Notes: a model not told the origin generated them from the letters alone. A stretch of DNA of 64,000 nt from Paenibacillus prosopidis (GCF_003337375.1 NZ_QPJD01000006.1:291261-355260), one strand, 5' to 3'; shown: positions 7,499-15,955, numbered from the stretch's first letter. Program-made: numbers and translations.

Positions 7499-8518
7499 GT
7501 CGTCACCATAAAAGAACTTGCTAAAGCAGCTGGAGTATCCATCACCACCGTATCCCGGGCTTTAAACGGCTACTCCGATGTCAATGAGAAGACTAGAAAG
7601 CGAATTAAGAAACTTGCGGAAGAATTATCCTATCGACCCAATGCTCAGGCCCAAAGCCTTGTTCTGAAAAAAACGAAAACAATAGGCGTCATCATGTCCG
7701 ATCTAAAGAGAACAAACGTCAAGGACGCTTTTGCTTTTGAGGTACTTTGCGGCATTAACGACCGAGCGGGCGAACTAAACTACGATATCATTTTATTCAG
7801 CACTAACCCGAACAAACAGATGAAGAAAACGTACACCGATCTGTGCCGTGAGCGTAATGTCGACGGGGCAATTCTGCAAGGACTACGCCTAAATGATCCT
7901 TATCTAAAAGAAGTGGTCTCGCAATCGCTTTTTCCATGTGTGATGATCGATATACCGTTTTCTGGAGAAAGAGTCGGTCATGTCACGACCGATAATTTAA
8001 GCGGAGCAAGAGATGCCGTTCGCCATTTGGAAGGGCTTGGACACCGGCGGATCGCCATGATAAACGGGTATGGGGAAGCAGCCGTAAGTCACGAACGCTT
8101 ATCCGGTTACAGGCTTGCGCTGCAGGAAGCTGGAATCGCTTATGATCCCGCACTGGTCTATGACGGGCGTTTTTCGGAAGAAGGCGGAAATGAAGCGGCC
8201 GGACGCATCTTGACCGAGCATCCAGACGTAACGGCTGTGTTTTGTGCTAGCGATATTATGGCATTAGGAGCCATGCAGTCGCTTAATCTTTTGGGTAAAA
8301 AAATACCGGATGATATTTCCGTCGTCGGGTTTGACGACATCTCACTCGCATCCTATTGCTCGCCTAATCTTACAACCGTTAGACAGGATAAGTATGGAAT
8401 GGGATATCAGGCCGCTCAGATGTTAATCGATATGCTGGAAGGCAGACAGGTACACCACAAAATTATGCTTACCAATGAACTGATTATTCGTGAAAGCACA
8501 GCTAGAAACCGCTTTTAG
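7499..8518 (+). CDS. LacI-family transcriptional regulator, no standard start codon
   Basis: The frame encodes a complete LacI-type regulator of about 339 residues. It has the helix-turn-helix VTIKELAKAAGVSITTVSRA at the very N-terminus, a hinge region, and a periplasmic-binding-protein-like effector domain (SDNLSGARDA-type and VVGFDDISLASYCSPNLTTV segments). No ATG, GTG or TTG lies between the in-frame stop at 7487-7489 and the DNA-binding domain. The position expected for the start, 6-7 nt after an AGGGA site, reads GTC (7499-7501), one base from GTG. The first in-frame ATG (7694) would delete the whole DNA-binding domain. Three matching operators nearby argue that the gene was recently functional. 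It probably represses itself and the downstream sugar importer operon. Confidence 0.8.
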   Translation, partial: VVTIKELAKAAGVSITTVSRALNGYSDVNEKTRKRIKKLAEELSYRPNAQAQSLVLKKTKTIGVIMSDLKRTNVKDAFAFEVLCGINDRAGELNYDIILFSTNPNKQMKKTYTDLCRERNVDGAILQGLRLNDPYLKEVVSQSLFPCVMIDIPFSGERVGHVTTDNLSGARDAVRHLEGLGHRRIAMINGYGEAAVSHERLSGYRLALQEAGIAYDPALVYDGRFSEEGGNEAAGRILTEHPDVTAVFCASDIMALGAMQSLNLLGKKIPDDISVVGFDDISLASYCSPNLTTVRQDKYGMGYQAAQMLIDMLEGRQVHHKIMLTNELIIRESTARNRF

Positions 8519-8536
8519 CCGTGCAAGGTCTACAAT

Positions 8537-8558
8537 TTCCCCAAAACGTTTTGGGGAA
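8537..8558. promoter_or_regulatory. LacI-family operator, site 2
   Basis: A 22-bp perfect palindrome centred at 8547/8548 contains the core CCAAAACGTTTTGG. It starts 19 bp after the lacI stop codon. As RNA it could also fold into a hairpin and help end the lacI transcript. Confidence 0.75.
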
Positions 8559-8644
8559 TTTCGAATAATACTTACCAATGAACTAAATCCTAAAGCAAAC
8601 TAGAACCCCCTTTAGCCGTGAAAAGATATTTTTTTTGCAATTTT

Positions 8645-8660
8645 TCCAAAACGTTTTGGA
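8645..8660. promoter_or_regulatory. LacI-family operator, site 3
   Basis: TCCAAAACGTTTTGGA is a perfect 16-bp palindrome 110 bp upstream of the binding-protein gene. A weak promoter with TATAAA at 8677-8682 would place it over the -35 region, and another TATAAT lies at 8741-8746. The spacing between sites 2 and 3 is 105 bp, ten helical turns. Confidence 0.7.
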
Positions 8661-8769
8661 GATAATTCGAAGACTTTATAAACTTTGGTTCTTTAACTAA
8701 TTAACTTCGATTTAAAGCGTTCCTCATTGGAAACTTTAAATATAATCAATCAAAGAAGGGGAGAAAAGC

Positions 8770-10131
8770 ATGAAAAAAGGTAGTAAAGCCTTGTTTTTGC
8801 TGTGTCTTTCAATATTACTAACCATCACGGCCTGCAGCGGACAAAACGGAAACTCCACAGTTGACAATACGTCGAATGGCACGGAGGACGCCGCATCTCC
8901 GAAAAAAGAAGTGGTTCTTAATATCCCTCATTACAAGAGCGGCCAGAACGTGGGTGCAAAATTTTTTCTGCCTCAAGTTGAACGTTTCAACAACAAGTAT
9001 GCCGGTCAATATAAAATCGTCATTGAAGAAATTCCACAGGATGATTATGCGGCAAAAATTAAACTGCTTGCGCAGCAAAACGAGCTTCCTGCTTTAATCG
9101 AAGGCGGAGACAAGGATTTCCTTCGCGATGTAATCGTAAAGGGAGAAAAGTTCTATGATCTGAAACAGTGGATTGATTCGAAGCCTGAGATGAAGAAGCT
9201 AATGGTTGAGGAATCCCTCGTTTATAACACGACGCAAAGCGGTAAAATCGTCTCTCTGCCGATCATCTCTTTCAGCCCGATTGGCCTGTACTACAACAAG
9301 GAAATGTTTGAGAAAGCTGGTATTACGAAGCCGATCTCGCAAATGAACTTCGCTGAGTTTGATGAGGCTCTTGAGTCCTTGAAGAAAGCGGGATTCACAC
9401 CGCTATCCCTGATGTCCGGCGAAAACGCATGGACATCGATGCTTTTGGCATCTTCCTTCCTTGCCAACGAGCCTGGTGGTGCCGAGCTTCTAAAGAGCAC
9501 GGAATTCTCTTATGATTACACGGATCCAATGTGGATCAACACATTTGCTGAAATAAAAAAATGGTTCGAGAAATATACAACCGACAATGCCATCGGCGCA
9601 GGCTATGCTGACGCGGCGAACAACTTCTTAAATGAAAGAACAGCTATCATCGCGAACGGACCTTGGATGGTGCCTGATTTCAGTGATACAACCAAAGCTG
9701 CTGAAGGACTGGACAAAAAAGTCGGAGCGTCGATCTATCCTGGCGGTGTGGCGCTTGCAACGGTTAACGAATATACTTGGTGGATTCCGAAGGGACTAAA
9801 GGAAGAAGAAACGCAAGCAGCTCTGGCCTTTCTAGAATTCATGAGCATGCCTGAAGAGAAGGAAGCGGAAATGGTGTTGTTAGGTGGAACGTCCCCTAAA
9901 CTGGAAACCTCCGCAGAATTTGACTCCAAGCTAGATCCGATTCTGCTTGAACTGAACAACACGATTAAGAGCGACCTGAAGCAAACCGTACAATCCCTTG
10001 GCATCATCTGGCCGGAACAAATCGCAGGTACGGAATTCGGCAAGTTCCTGCCTCTGCTGGCTAAAGGTACCTTAACGCCTGAACAATTTGCGGAAGAAAT
10101 GACAAAAAAAGCCCAACAGTTCAAAAAATAA
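8770..10131 (+). CDS. carbohydrate ABC transporter substrate-binding lipoprotein (family 1)
   Basis: This 453-residue protein begins with a lipoprotein signal peptide whose lipobox LTITAC puts the lipidated cysteine near residue 22. It has a family 1 sugar-binding fold, with GLYYNKEMFEKAGI, FAEFDEALESLKKAGFTPL, NGPWMVPDF and TVNEYTWWIPKG segments typical of oligosaccharide binders. AAGGGGAG precedes the ATG. It is the first gene of a binding protein-permease-permease-glycosidase operon downstream of LacI operators. The exact sugar is not visible; the downstream debranching-like hydrolase suggests a gluco-oligosaccharide. There is no ATPase gene, so a shared MsmX/MsmK-type ATPase elsewhere is expected. 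Confidence 0.9.
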   Translation: MKKGSKALFLLCLSILLTITACSGQNGNSTVDNTSNGTEDAASPKKEVVLNIPHYKSGQNVGAKFFLPQVERFNNKYAGQYKIVIEEIPQDDYAAKIKLLAQQNELPALIEGGDKDFLRDVIVKGEKFYDLKQWIDSKPEMKKLMVEESLVYNTTQSGKIVSLPIISFSPIGLYYNKEMFEKAGITKPISQMNFAEFDEALESLKKAGFTPLSLMSGENAWTSMLLASSFLANEPGGAELLKSTEFSYDYTDPMWINTFAEIKKWFEKYTTDNAIGAGYADAANNFLNERTAIIANGPWMVPDFSDTTKAAEGLDKKVGASIYPGGVALATVNEYTWWIPKGLKEEETQAALAFLEFMSMPEEKEAEMVLLGGTSPKLETSAEFDSKLDPILLELNNTIKSDLKQTVQSLGIIWPEQIAGTEFGKFLPLLAKGTLTPEQFAEEMTKKAQQFKK

Positions 10132-10141
10132 AAGCAACGGT

Positions 10142-10163
10142 TCTCCCGCCATACGGCGGGAGA
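10142..10163 (+). other. stable stem-loop after binding-protein gene
   Basis: TCTCCCGCC (10142-10150) pairs perfectly with GGCGGGAGA (10155-10163) around a 4-nt loop. It has no T run, so it more likely protects the 3' end of the binding-protein mRNA than terminates it. Confidence 0.65.
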
Positions 10164-10186
10164 TCCCAATTTGGTCCATTAAGGAC

Positions 10187-10223
10187 TCCCCAAAGGGCAT
10201 ATGCATTTTGGGGAACTTTTTTT
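10187..10223 (+). terminator. intra-operon terminator/attenuator before the permease genes
   Basis: TCCCCAAA (10187-10194) pairs with TTTGGGGA (10207-10214), followed within two bases by seven T. It lies between the binding-protein and permease genes of one operon. Partial read-through would give much more binding protein than permease, the usual stoichiometry. Confidence 0.75.
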
Positions 10224-10247
10224 GCAGAAAGGAGCTGAAGAAAGGAA

Positions 10248-11126
10248 ATGAACAAGAAATGGAGCACTAAGTTATGGATTGCCATTTTTTTGGCACCGAC
10301 CATATTGATGTTTCTTATGTTTAATTTGACACCGATAGTCACCGTTTTTGTTACAGGCTTTACGGAATGGAACGGTTTCAGTTCTCCAAAGTTTAACGGG
10401 CTTGATAACTACATCAACCTCGTCTCATATGATGATACGTTTCTAATCTCGCTGCGAAACCTCTTTTTATGGTCTGCTATTGCTGCGACATTGCATGTAG
10501 GCTTCGGGGTGCTCGTAGCTTTCATTTTGTATAAAAGGCCCTTCGGATGGCGGGTGGTACGGGGTACATTCATGATTCCCAATGTTATCTCTGTTGCTGC
10601 TTGGGCTATCATCTATAAATTTATATTCAATGATGACATCGGAGTCATTAACAATTTCATGCGTGATATCGGCTTCTCCGACTTCCATGTGAAATGGTTT
10701 TATGAGTCGCCGGCTGCTTTTATTGCGATTACATTGACCTGGTTGTTCTATGCTGTCATCGTCACACTTATTGTTCTTAATGAATTAATGGCGATTCCCA
10801 AGGAAGTTCATGAAGCTGCACTTCTGGACGGCGCAAATGGATGGCAGGTTACCCGTTATATCAATTTACCACTTGTAAAAGGCGCAATCGGAACGGGTGT
10901 TATTCTGTCCATCACTGCGCGCATTGCCATGTTCGAAGAAGTAGCGCTTACCTCCCGAGGGGGCCCGGGCAACGATACGTATAATATCCCGTTGATGTTG
11001 TACAACGGCATCGTGAATTCCGAGTACGGGTATGCCAACTCAGCAGCAACCGTTATGATCATTATTGGCGTGCTGGTCATGATCGTCGTGAGCAGACTTT
11101 TCAAGATGAACGAAAAGATTTATTAA
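10248..11126 (+). CDS. sugar ABC transporter permease (MalF type)
   Basis: A 292-residue integral membrane protein with six predicted helices. The EAALLDGANGWQVTRYINLPLVKG segment near residues 195-218 is the EAA loop that docks the ATPase. The start of the protein (LWIAIFLAPTILMFLMFNL) is the first membrane helix. It pairs with the MalG-type permease immediately downstream, from which it is separated by 39 bp. The C-terminal GGPGNDTYNIPLMLY segment is usual for oligosaccharide permeases of this subfamily. Confidence 0.92.
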   Translation: MNKKWSTKLWIAIFLAPTILMFLMFNLTPIVTVFVTGFTEWNGFSSPKFNGLDNYINLVSYDDTFLISLRNLFLWSAIAATLHVGFGVLVAFILYKRPFGWRVVRGTFMIPNVISVAAWAIIYKFIFNDDIGVINNFMRDIGFSDFHVKWFYESPAAFIAITLTWLFYAVIVTLIVLNELMAIPKEVHEAALLDGANGWQVTRYINLPLVKGAIGTGVILSITARIAMFEEVALTSRGGPGNDTYNIPLMLYNGIVNSEYGYANSAATVMIIIGVLVMIVVSRLFKMNEKIY

Positions 11127-11165
11127 GAAAGAAAACATTGCCTTAAAGTGGGAGGTGTCAACCCG

Positions 11166-12005
11166 ATGAAAAACAGTGTAATGCCGCAAATCCTAGGAAA
11201 GTTGTTTATCTATATCGTGATGATCTTTACGATAGCCGTATCGACGTTCCCGATTTTATGGATCATGATGTCGTCATTTAAGACGAACAAGGAGATTTTG
11301 GGCAATCCTTTCTCTCTGCCGCAGACGATTAGTTTACAGCCGTATATCGATGTTTTTCAGAACTATAATTTTCTGATCTATTTCAAGAACTCAATCTGGA
11401 TCGCCGGATTGGCCACCTTGGTCGGGCTGTTCATTTACAGCCTTGCAGGCTATATTTTTGGCAAATTTGATTTTCGGGGCAAAAACTTTATTTACGCCCT
11501 GTGCACGATAACATTGCTCGTTCCTGGTCATGCGAAAGCACAACCTATTTTCTCGATTATTATGAAGCTTGGCCTTTACGACACGAAAACGGGGCTTATT
11601 CTCGTTTATTCCTCTTTTGGTTTGGCATTAGCACTGTTCATTTTGCGGGCGACCTTTATGACCATTCCGAAGGATCTTGATGAAGCTGCTTTGATCGACG
11701 GCGCGAGCTTCTGGCGGACTTTCTGGAATATCAACCTGCCTCTAGCCAAATCCGGAATCGCAACAGCGGGGATTTTGATGTTCCTGGGCAGCTGGAATGA
11801 GTACTTTTACGCGCTGATCTTGACCACCAGTTCTATGAACCGGACACTGCCGGTTGCTTTGCAATTTTTTGACGAAGCGTTCTCCTATAATTACACGAAC
11901 ATGTTCGCGGCGATTACGATGGTCGTGCTGCCTGGTATTATTATTTATCTGATCGTTCAAGAACAAGTGCAAGCGAGTGTGGCATCAACCGGGGTTAAGG
12001 GATAA
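11166..12005 (+). CDS. sugar ABC transporter permease (MalG type)
   Basis: A 279-residue membrane protein with the MalG-type EAA loop DEAALIDGASFWRTFWNINL near residues 180-199 and six predicted helices. ATG 11166 is preceded by GGAGG at 11151-11155; a GTG at 11148 overlaps the binding site and is unlikely. It forms the transmembrane heterodimer with the preceding permease. The hydrolase gene follows after 17 bp, so the four genes form one operon beyond the internal attenuator. Confidence 0.92.
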   Translation: MKNSVMPQILGKLFIYIVMIFTIAVSTFPILWIMMSSFKTNKEILGNPFSLPQTISLQPYIDVFQNYNFLIYFKNSIWIAGLATLVGLFIYSLAGYIFGKFDFRGKNFIYALCTITLLVPGHAKAQPIFSIIMKLGLYDTKTGLILVYSSFGLALALFILRATFMTIPKDLDEAALIDGASFWRTFWNINLPLAKSGIATAGILMFLGSWNEYFYALILTTSSMNRTLPVALQFFDEAFSYNYTNMFAAITMVVLPGIIIYLIVQEQVQASVASTGVKG

Positions 12006-12022
12006 TCATTTAAGGAGCTAAT

Positions 12023-14173
12023 ATGTATATGGATTACAGAGTTATTAAAGAGAACGATTTATTCTTGCTGACGGATTTATCAGGAAACATATCGGAGAAC
12101 AACTGCGGACACGGCCTTTATACGAAGGATACGCGTTTTTTGAGTCGTCTTGCTTTGAAAATTAACGGGGCGGATCCGAATCTTCTGGAATCGGAAGCCG
12201 ATCAGAATTACATCTCGGAGATCGTTCTAACAAATACCGCAACCCAGGTTGACGGGAAAGTGTGTCTGTGGCCGGAGGCTTTAGAAATTGTTCGTACACG
12301 TTTTATCTATAAGGATGTCATGTACGAGACGGTGAAAATGACTAATTTCAATCCACATAAGGACAAGTTCGAGCTGTCCATCCTGTTTGACGCGGATTTT
12401 CAGGATATGTTTATCGTTCGCGGGTTTCAGAATGGAAAAGTGGGCAAGAAATCAGGAGTCAAGCAATATGACACGGGTTTCGAGATTGGATACGACGGTG
12501 AAGACGGTGTCGCTCGGAAATTGCTCGTAGAGTGGGACGAAAAGCCGGCTAGAGTGGAAATAACGGAAAACGGCGTTGAGGTGACTTTCAATGTCACGTT
12601 GGAAGCCCGTGATAAAAAGTCGGTTGCGTTCTATGTGATGCCGATTATCGGCAATTGTGTGCCGGTACGTTACCCGCTTGAATCTGCGGTTGAATCACTG
12701 CGCGCTTCCTATACGGATTGGGAGAAAGGATCGACCAAGGTGGAAAGTGATCTGCCGATGTTCAACAACTTGTATGACCGCGGGCTACAGGATATTCGTG
12801 TTTTGTTGACCGATCTCGGCTACGGCCGTTTTCCGGTAGCTGGACTGCCGTGGTACGCGGTGCCATTCGGGCGTGACAGTATAATCGCTGCGTTGCAGTT
12901 GATGTCCATCCATCCTGAAATCGCGAAGGGCACTATACTTACGATGGCTCATTTCCAAGGTGAGAAGGTGGATCCATGGCGCGATGAGCAACCGGGTAAA
13001 ATCATGCATGAACTGCGGAGCGGGGAACTAGCGGGTACAGGAAATATTCCGTTTACGCCTTATTACGGAACGATCGATGCGACACCATTATTCCTGGTTT
13101 TGATCGGTGAATATGTGAAATGGACGGATGACTCCGCTTTGCTGAAGCAGATGATTCCGCACATCAAACGCGCGCTGGAGTGGATCGATGTTTATGGCGA
13201 CCGCGACGGCAGCGGTTTCGTTTCGTACTTCCAGGAGTCAGAGAAGGGAATTGCTAACCAAGGCTGGAAGGATTCCGGAAACTCTATTGTTCATCGTAGT
13301 GGTGAATATGCGAAGGCACCGATCGCCTTAGTGGAAGTCCAAGGTTATGTGTATCAGGCGAAGTCGACTCTTTCTCAGCTGTTTGGCACGTTGAAGTTGA
13401 AACCTGAAACCACGGATTGGAGCGGTTGGTCCAATGCGCTAAAGGAGGAAGCGGAAGCGCTTCGTATTCGTTTTGAAGAAAAGTATTGGGTGGAGAGTGA
13501 TCAGTATTACGCGCTAGCACTTGATGAGGAACAGAAACCAGTTGAAACCGTGACCTCCAATACTGGTCATGTGCTGATGTCTGGAATGATTCGCGGTGAG
13601 CGCGCAGCTGCGATTGCGCGAAAATTGGTGGATAAGGAGTTGTTCAGCGGTTACGGGATTCGTACGATGGCTGATGGCGAGATCGCATACAATCCGATGA
13701 GCTACCACAACGGCAGCATCTGGCCTCATGACAACTCTGTCTGTCTGATGGGTTTGAATGCGCAGGGGTTCCATAAGGAAGCGGTGATTGTAATGGAAGG
13801 CTTGCTCAAAGCCGGTGAGCACTTCGAGAACAACCGTCTGCCGGAGCTCTTTTGCGGTCATTCCTCTGAGCGGGGTAAACCGGTCCGTTATCCGGTCGCT
13901 TGCTCTCCGCAAGCATGGGCGGCTGCGACACCACTGATGTTTGTCCAAGTGATGCTCGGCATGCGCCTAGACTATACGGGACGCCAGATTATACTGGAGC
14001 CTGCTCTGCCAACCGGCATGAACAAACTGTCGGTCAGCCGCATGCGTCTCGGCGATGGTTTCATGAATGTGGAGGTACAACGCAGGAACGGCGTGTTCAC
14101 GTACCAAGTTTTGGCGAACACGACTGGGTGGACGATCGGCGGTTCCGCTAGCTTCACTATGGAGATCCGATAG
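12023..14173 (+). CDS. glycogen-debranching-enzyme-like glycosidase (amylo-alpha-1,6-glucosidase family)
   Basis: A 716-residue cytoplasmic protein. Residues about 10-230 match the beta-rich N-terminal domain of bacterial glycogen-debranching-type enzymes (LLTDLSGNISE, HGLYTKDTRFLSRL). The remainder is an (alpha/alpha)6 barrel with FGRDSIIAALQL, YYGTIDATPLF, NQGWKDSGNSI and SYHNGSIWPHDNS motifs that line the active site, including the acidic residues expected of an inverting glycosidase. Substrates of this subfamily are poorly defined; some act on branched glucans, others on disaccharides. Its place after a LacI-controlled importer suggests that it hydrolyses the imported gluco-oligosaccharide. 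AAGGAG lies 5 nt before ATG 12023; ATG 12029 is an alternative. A strong terminator ends the operon. Confidence 0.85.
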   Translation: MYMDYRVIKENDLFLLTDLSGNISENNCGHGLYTKDTRFLSRLALKINGADPNLLESEADQNYISEIVLTNTATQVDGKVCLWPEALEIVRTRFIYKDVMYETVKMTNFNPHKDKFELSILFDADFQDMFIVRGFQNGKVGKKSGVKQYDTGFEIGYDGEDGVARKLLVEWDEKPARVEITENGVEVTFNVTLEARDKKSVAFYVMPIIGNCVPVRYPLESAVESLRASYTDWEKGSTKVESDLPMFNNLYDRGLQDIRVLLTDLGYGRFPVAGLPWYAVPFGRDSIIAALQLMSIHPEIAKGTILTMAHFQGEKVDPWRDEQPGKIMHELRSGELAGTGNIPFTPYYGTIDATPLFLVLIGEYVKWTDDSALLKQMIPHIKRALEWIDVYGDRDGSGFVSYFQESEKGIANQGWKDSGNSIVHRSGEYAKAPIALVEVQGYVYQAKSTLSQLFGTLKLKPETTDWSGWSNALKEEAEALRIRFEEKYWVESDQYYALALDEEQKPVETVTSNTGHVLMSGMIRGERAAAIARKLVDKELFSGYGIRTMADGEIAYNPMSYHNGSIWPHDNSVCLMGLNAQGFHKEAVIVMEGLLKAGEHFENNRLPELFCGHSSERGKPVRYPVACSPQAWAAATPLMFVQVMLGMRLDYTGRQIILEPALPTGMNKLSVSRMRLGDGFMNVEVQRRNGVFTYQVLANTTGWTIGGSASFTMEIR

Positions 14174-14195
14174 CCCTTTATTGAACTTGAAATTC

Positions 14196-14240
14196 GAGCG
14201 ACAGCCAAGCGGAGAACCGCTTGGCTGTCGCTCTTTTGTT
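14196..14240 (+). terminator. strong intrinsic terminator of the LacI-controlled operon
   Basis: A perfect 17-bp stem (14196-14212 with 14217-14233, beginning GAGCGACAGCC) closes on a 4-nt loop and is followed by TTTTGTTGTT. Confidence 0.92.
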
Positions 14241-14291
14241 GTTCAATGTCAGCTATTCGGACATTATTTTTCTTGGGATTGCAAAAAGTTC

Positions 14292-14319
14292 TTGAAATTC
14301 ATAATAAATATGTTATATT
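14292..14319 (+). promoter_or_regulatory. promoter of the riboswitch-permease unit
   Basis: TTGAAA (14292-14297) and TATATT (14314-14319) are 16 bp apart, upstream of the first guanidine riboswitch. Confidence 0.65.
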
Positions 14320-14334
14320 AACTAACATAAAAGT

Positions 14335-14361
14335 TGAACCGGTTCATCTGCTTGCAAGCAG
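14335..14361. promoter_or_regulatory. two adjacent palindromes in the leader
   Basis: TGAACCGGTTCA (14335-14346) and CTGCTTGCAAGCAG (14348-14361) are both perfect palindromes, one base apart, just after the predicted transcription start and before the riboswitch. They could be protein-binding sites or leader hairpins. I do not know a regulator for them. Confidence 0.45.
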
Positions 14362-14391
14362 CTTTTGATACAACCTAACTGAATAACCATT

Positions 14392-14526
14392 GTTTTCTAG
14401 GGTTCCGCGACAAATTGTGTGTCGGACAGGTCCGAGAGAAGACGCACAGCTTCGCCGCTGTGTCCACGGAGGGATAAAAGCCCGGGAGGATATGTTACAT
14501 ATCATCCCATGGGCTTTTTTCTTTTT
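14392..14526 (+). promoter_or_regulatory. guanidine-I (ykkC) riboswitch with terminator, copy 1
   Basis: The conserved ykkC elements occur in order: CTAGGGTTCCG at 14397-14407, GGTCCGAGAG at 14429-14438, and ACGGAGGGATAAAAGCCCGG at 14466-14485. A terminator follows, with GCCC (14480-14483) pairing with GGGC (14511-14514) over an inner GATATG/CATATC stem and then six T. The aptamer's 3' end is shared with the terminator stem, so guanidine binding should prevent termination and switch on the downstream permease. Confidence 0.93.
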
Positions 14527-14560
14527 GTATAAGCTTGTTAGATGAGGTCGGAGGGAGAGT

Positions 14561-15910
14561 ATGGGGATGAAACAAGAGGTTACACTTCGCCAATCGCTCA
14601 CACTTGTTCAGGTGGTTGCGTTAGGTTTAGCTTGGATGACACCAATGATTTACTTCTCAGTTTTTGGGATTGCGTACGATGCATCTAAGGGTATGATCAC
14701 AGAAGCTTACTCACTTTCGGTAATCGCAATATTTTTTACAGCTTACAGCTACAGTATTATGGCGAAGATCTTCCCAGGTTCCGGTTCATCGTATACGTAT
14801 GTCAAGCAATCGATGCATCCCATCCCTGGGTTCACCGTTGGCTGGGCGATTCTGCTTGATTATCTTTTCTCGCCGATCATCGCATGTCTGACCTTCGGCA
14901 TCTACCTGAATGCGCAATTCCCGGCTGTTCCCGCCTATGTCTGGATAGTGCTGCTGAATATCGTCCTTGCAATTGTGAATATAGCCGGGATTAAATTCTC
15001 AGCCAGTCTAAGCAAAATATTCGTTTTGTTCCAAATTGTATTTATCGCAATATTCTGCATCTATCTGATCAGAGGGTTTAACGGGTTTGAAGAGGTCGTG
15101 CAGCCATTCAGCAATCTGGATGTCGGCTTACCTACAATCCTGGCAGGGGCATCGATTATCTGCTTTTCCTTCCTGGGCTTCGATACGGTATCCACGTTGG
15201 CCGAGGAGACGATTAATGCGAAGAAAACAATACCCCGCGCCATCATGCTAATCATTCTAATTGCAAGCATTCTATACGTGGTCACTTCGTATCTGATCCA
15301 GATGAGCTATCCTGCCATGTCATTCGCGAATCTCGATTCTGCCGGGTTTGAGCTGATGAAGATGGCTGGCGGCGCTACATTGGGCGCCATCTTTACGACT
15401 GTCTTGATCTTCGCCATCTTCACCCAAGGGTTAACCTCCGTAACCAGTGTTTCCCGGCTGCTCTACGTACTTGGCCGTGATTCCATTTTGCCGAAGAAGT
15501 TCTTTGGGGCGATCCATCCGAAATATCGTACGCCGGCTAACAATATAGTACTTGTGAGCATCATTTCGCTGCTGTCGCTTACCATCAGTCTCGATATGGC
15601 GGTCAAGTTCGTTAGCTTCGGTGCGTTGACTTCATTTGCATTCGTGAATGTGTCGGTTATTGCGGAATGCTATATCAAGCGGAAAATGCGCTCATGGAAT
15701 CAAACGATTCAATATTTAATCTTCCCGTTGGCGGGCGCCACTTTCATCATCTGGCTCATTACCTTGATGGATACCAATGCATTGATGCTTGGCAGCATTT
15801 GGTTGGCTGCGGGTCTAGGTTATTACCTCTATCGCACGAAAGTGTCAAGTGCCTTTCGTACGAGAGGGAGCCTGTTAGAAGGAACTTCGGCAGCTATGGA
15901 GCATGAGTAA
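14561..15910 (+). CDS. APC-superfamily permease under guanidine riboswitch control, candidate guanidine transporter
   Basis: A 449-residue membrane protein with about 12 helices and the APC (amino acid-polyamine-organocation) signatures: GLAWMTPMIYFSVFGIAY in helix 1, FPGSGSSYTYVKQSM for helices 2-3, and FSFLGFDTVSTLAEET in helix 6. The start follows a GAGGGAGAG site. It is the only gene between the first guanidine riboswitch and the promoter of the next unit, so it is induced by guanidine. Adjacent guanidine catabolic genes make uptake the more likely direction, though APC members include exchangers. Guanidine exporters described under this riboswitch are mostly SMR or MATE proteins, so this is a different family. 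Substrate assignment is inferred from context only. Confidence 0.85.
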   Translation: MGMKQEVTLRQSLTLVQVVALGLAWMTPMIYFSVFGIAYDASKGMITEAYSLSVIAIFFTAYSYSIMAKIFPGSGSSYTYVKQSMHPIPGFTVGWAILLDYLFSPIIACLTFGIYLNAQFPAVPAYVWIVLLNIVLAIVNIAGIKFSASLSKIFVLFQIVFIAIFCIYLIRGFNGFEEVVQPFSNLDVGLPTILAGASIICFSFLGFDTVSTLAEETINAKKTIPRAIMLIILIASILYVVTSYLIQMSYPAMSFANLDSAGFELMKMAGGATLGAIFTTVLIFAIFTQGLTSVTSVSRLLYVLGRDSILPKKFFGAIHPKYRTPANNIVLVSIISLLSLTISLDMAVKFVSFGALTSFAFVNVSVIAECYIKRKMRSWNQTIQYLIFPLAGATFIIWLITLMDTNALMLGSIWLAAGLGYYLYRTKVSSAFRTRGSLLEGTSAAMEHE

Positions 15911-15926
15911 AAGCTTAGTTGTGAAG

Positions 15927-15955
15927 TATGTTGACATCGATGGTGATTCAACATA
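15927..15955. promoter_or_regulatory. inverted repeat spanning promoter elements
   Basis: TATGTTGA (15927-15934) is the exact reverse complement of TCAACATA (15948-15955). The arms cover the -35 hexamer and the first bases of the -10 hexamer of the catabolic promoter, an ideal position for a repressor in addition to the riboswitch. Confidence 0.45.

Larger units (their letters stand above)
8468..8660. repeat. degenerate tandem duplication carrying the operator
   Basis: The stretch beginning CTTACCAATGAACT at 8468 recurs at 8571. Both copies share TTTAGCCGTG further on and end in a CCAAAACGTTTTGG operator, whose centre lies about 80 bp into each copy. The first copy covers the 3' end of lacI; the second is non-coding. 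This looks like an old tandem duplication of roughly 100 bp that doubled the operator. Confidence 0.75.
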
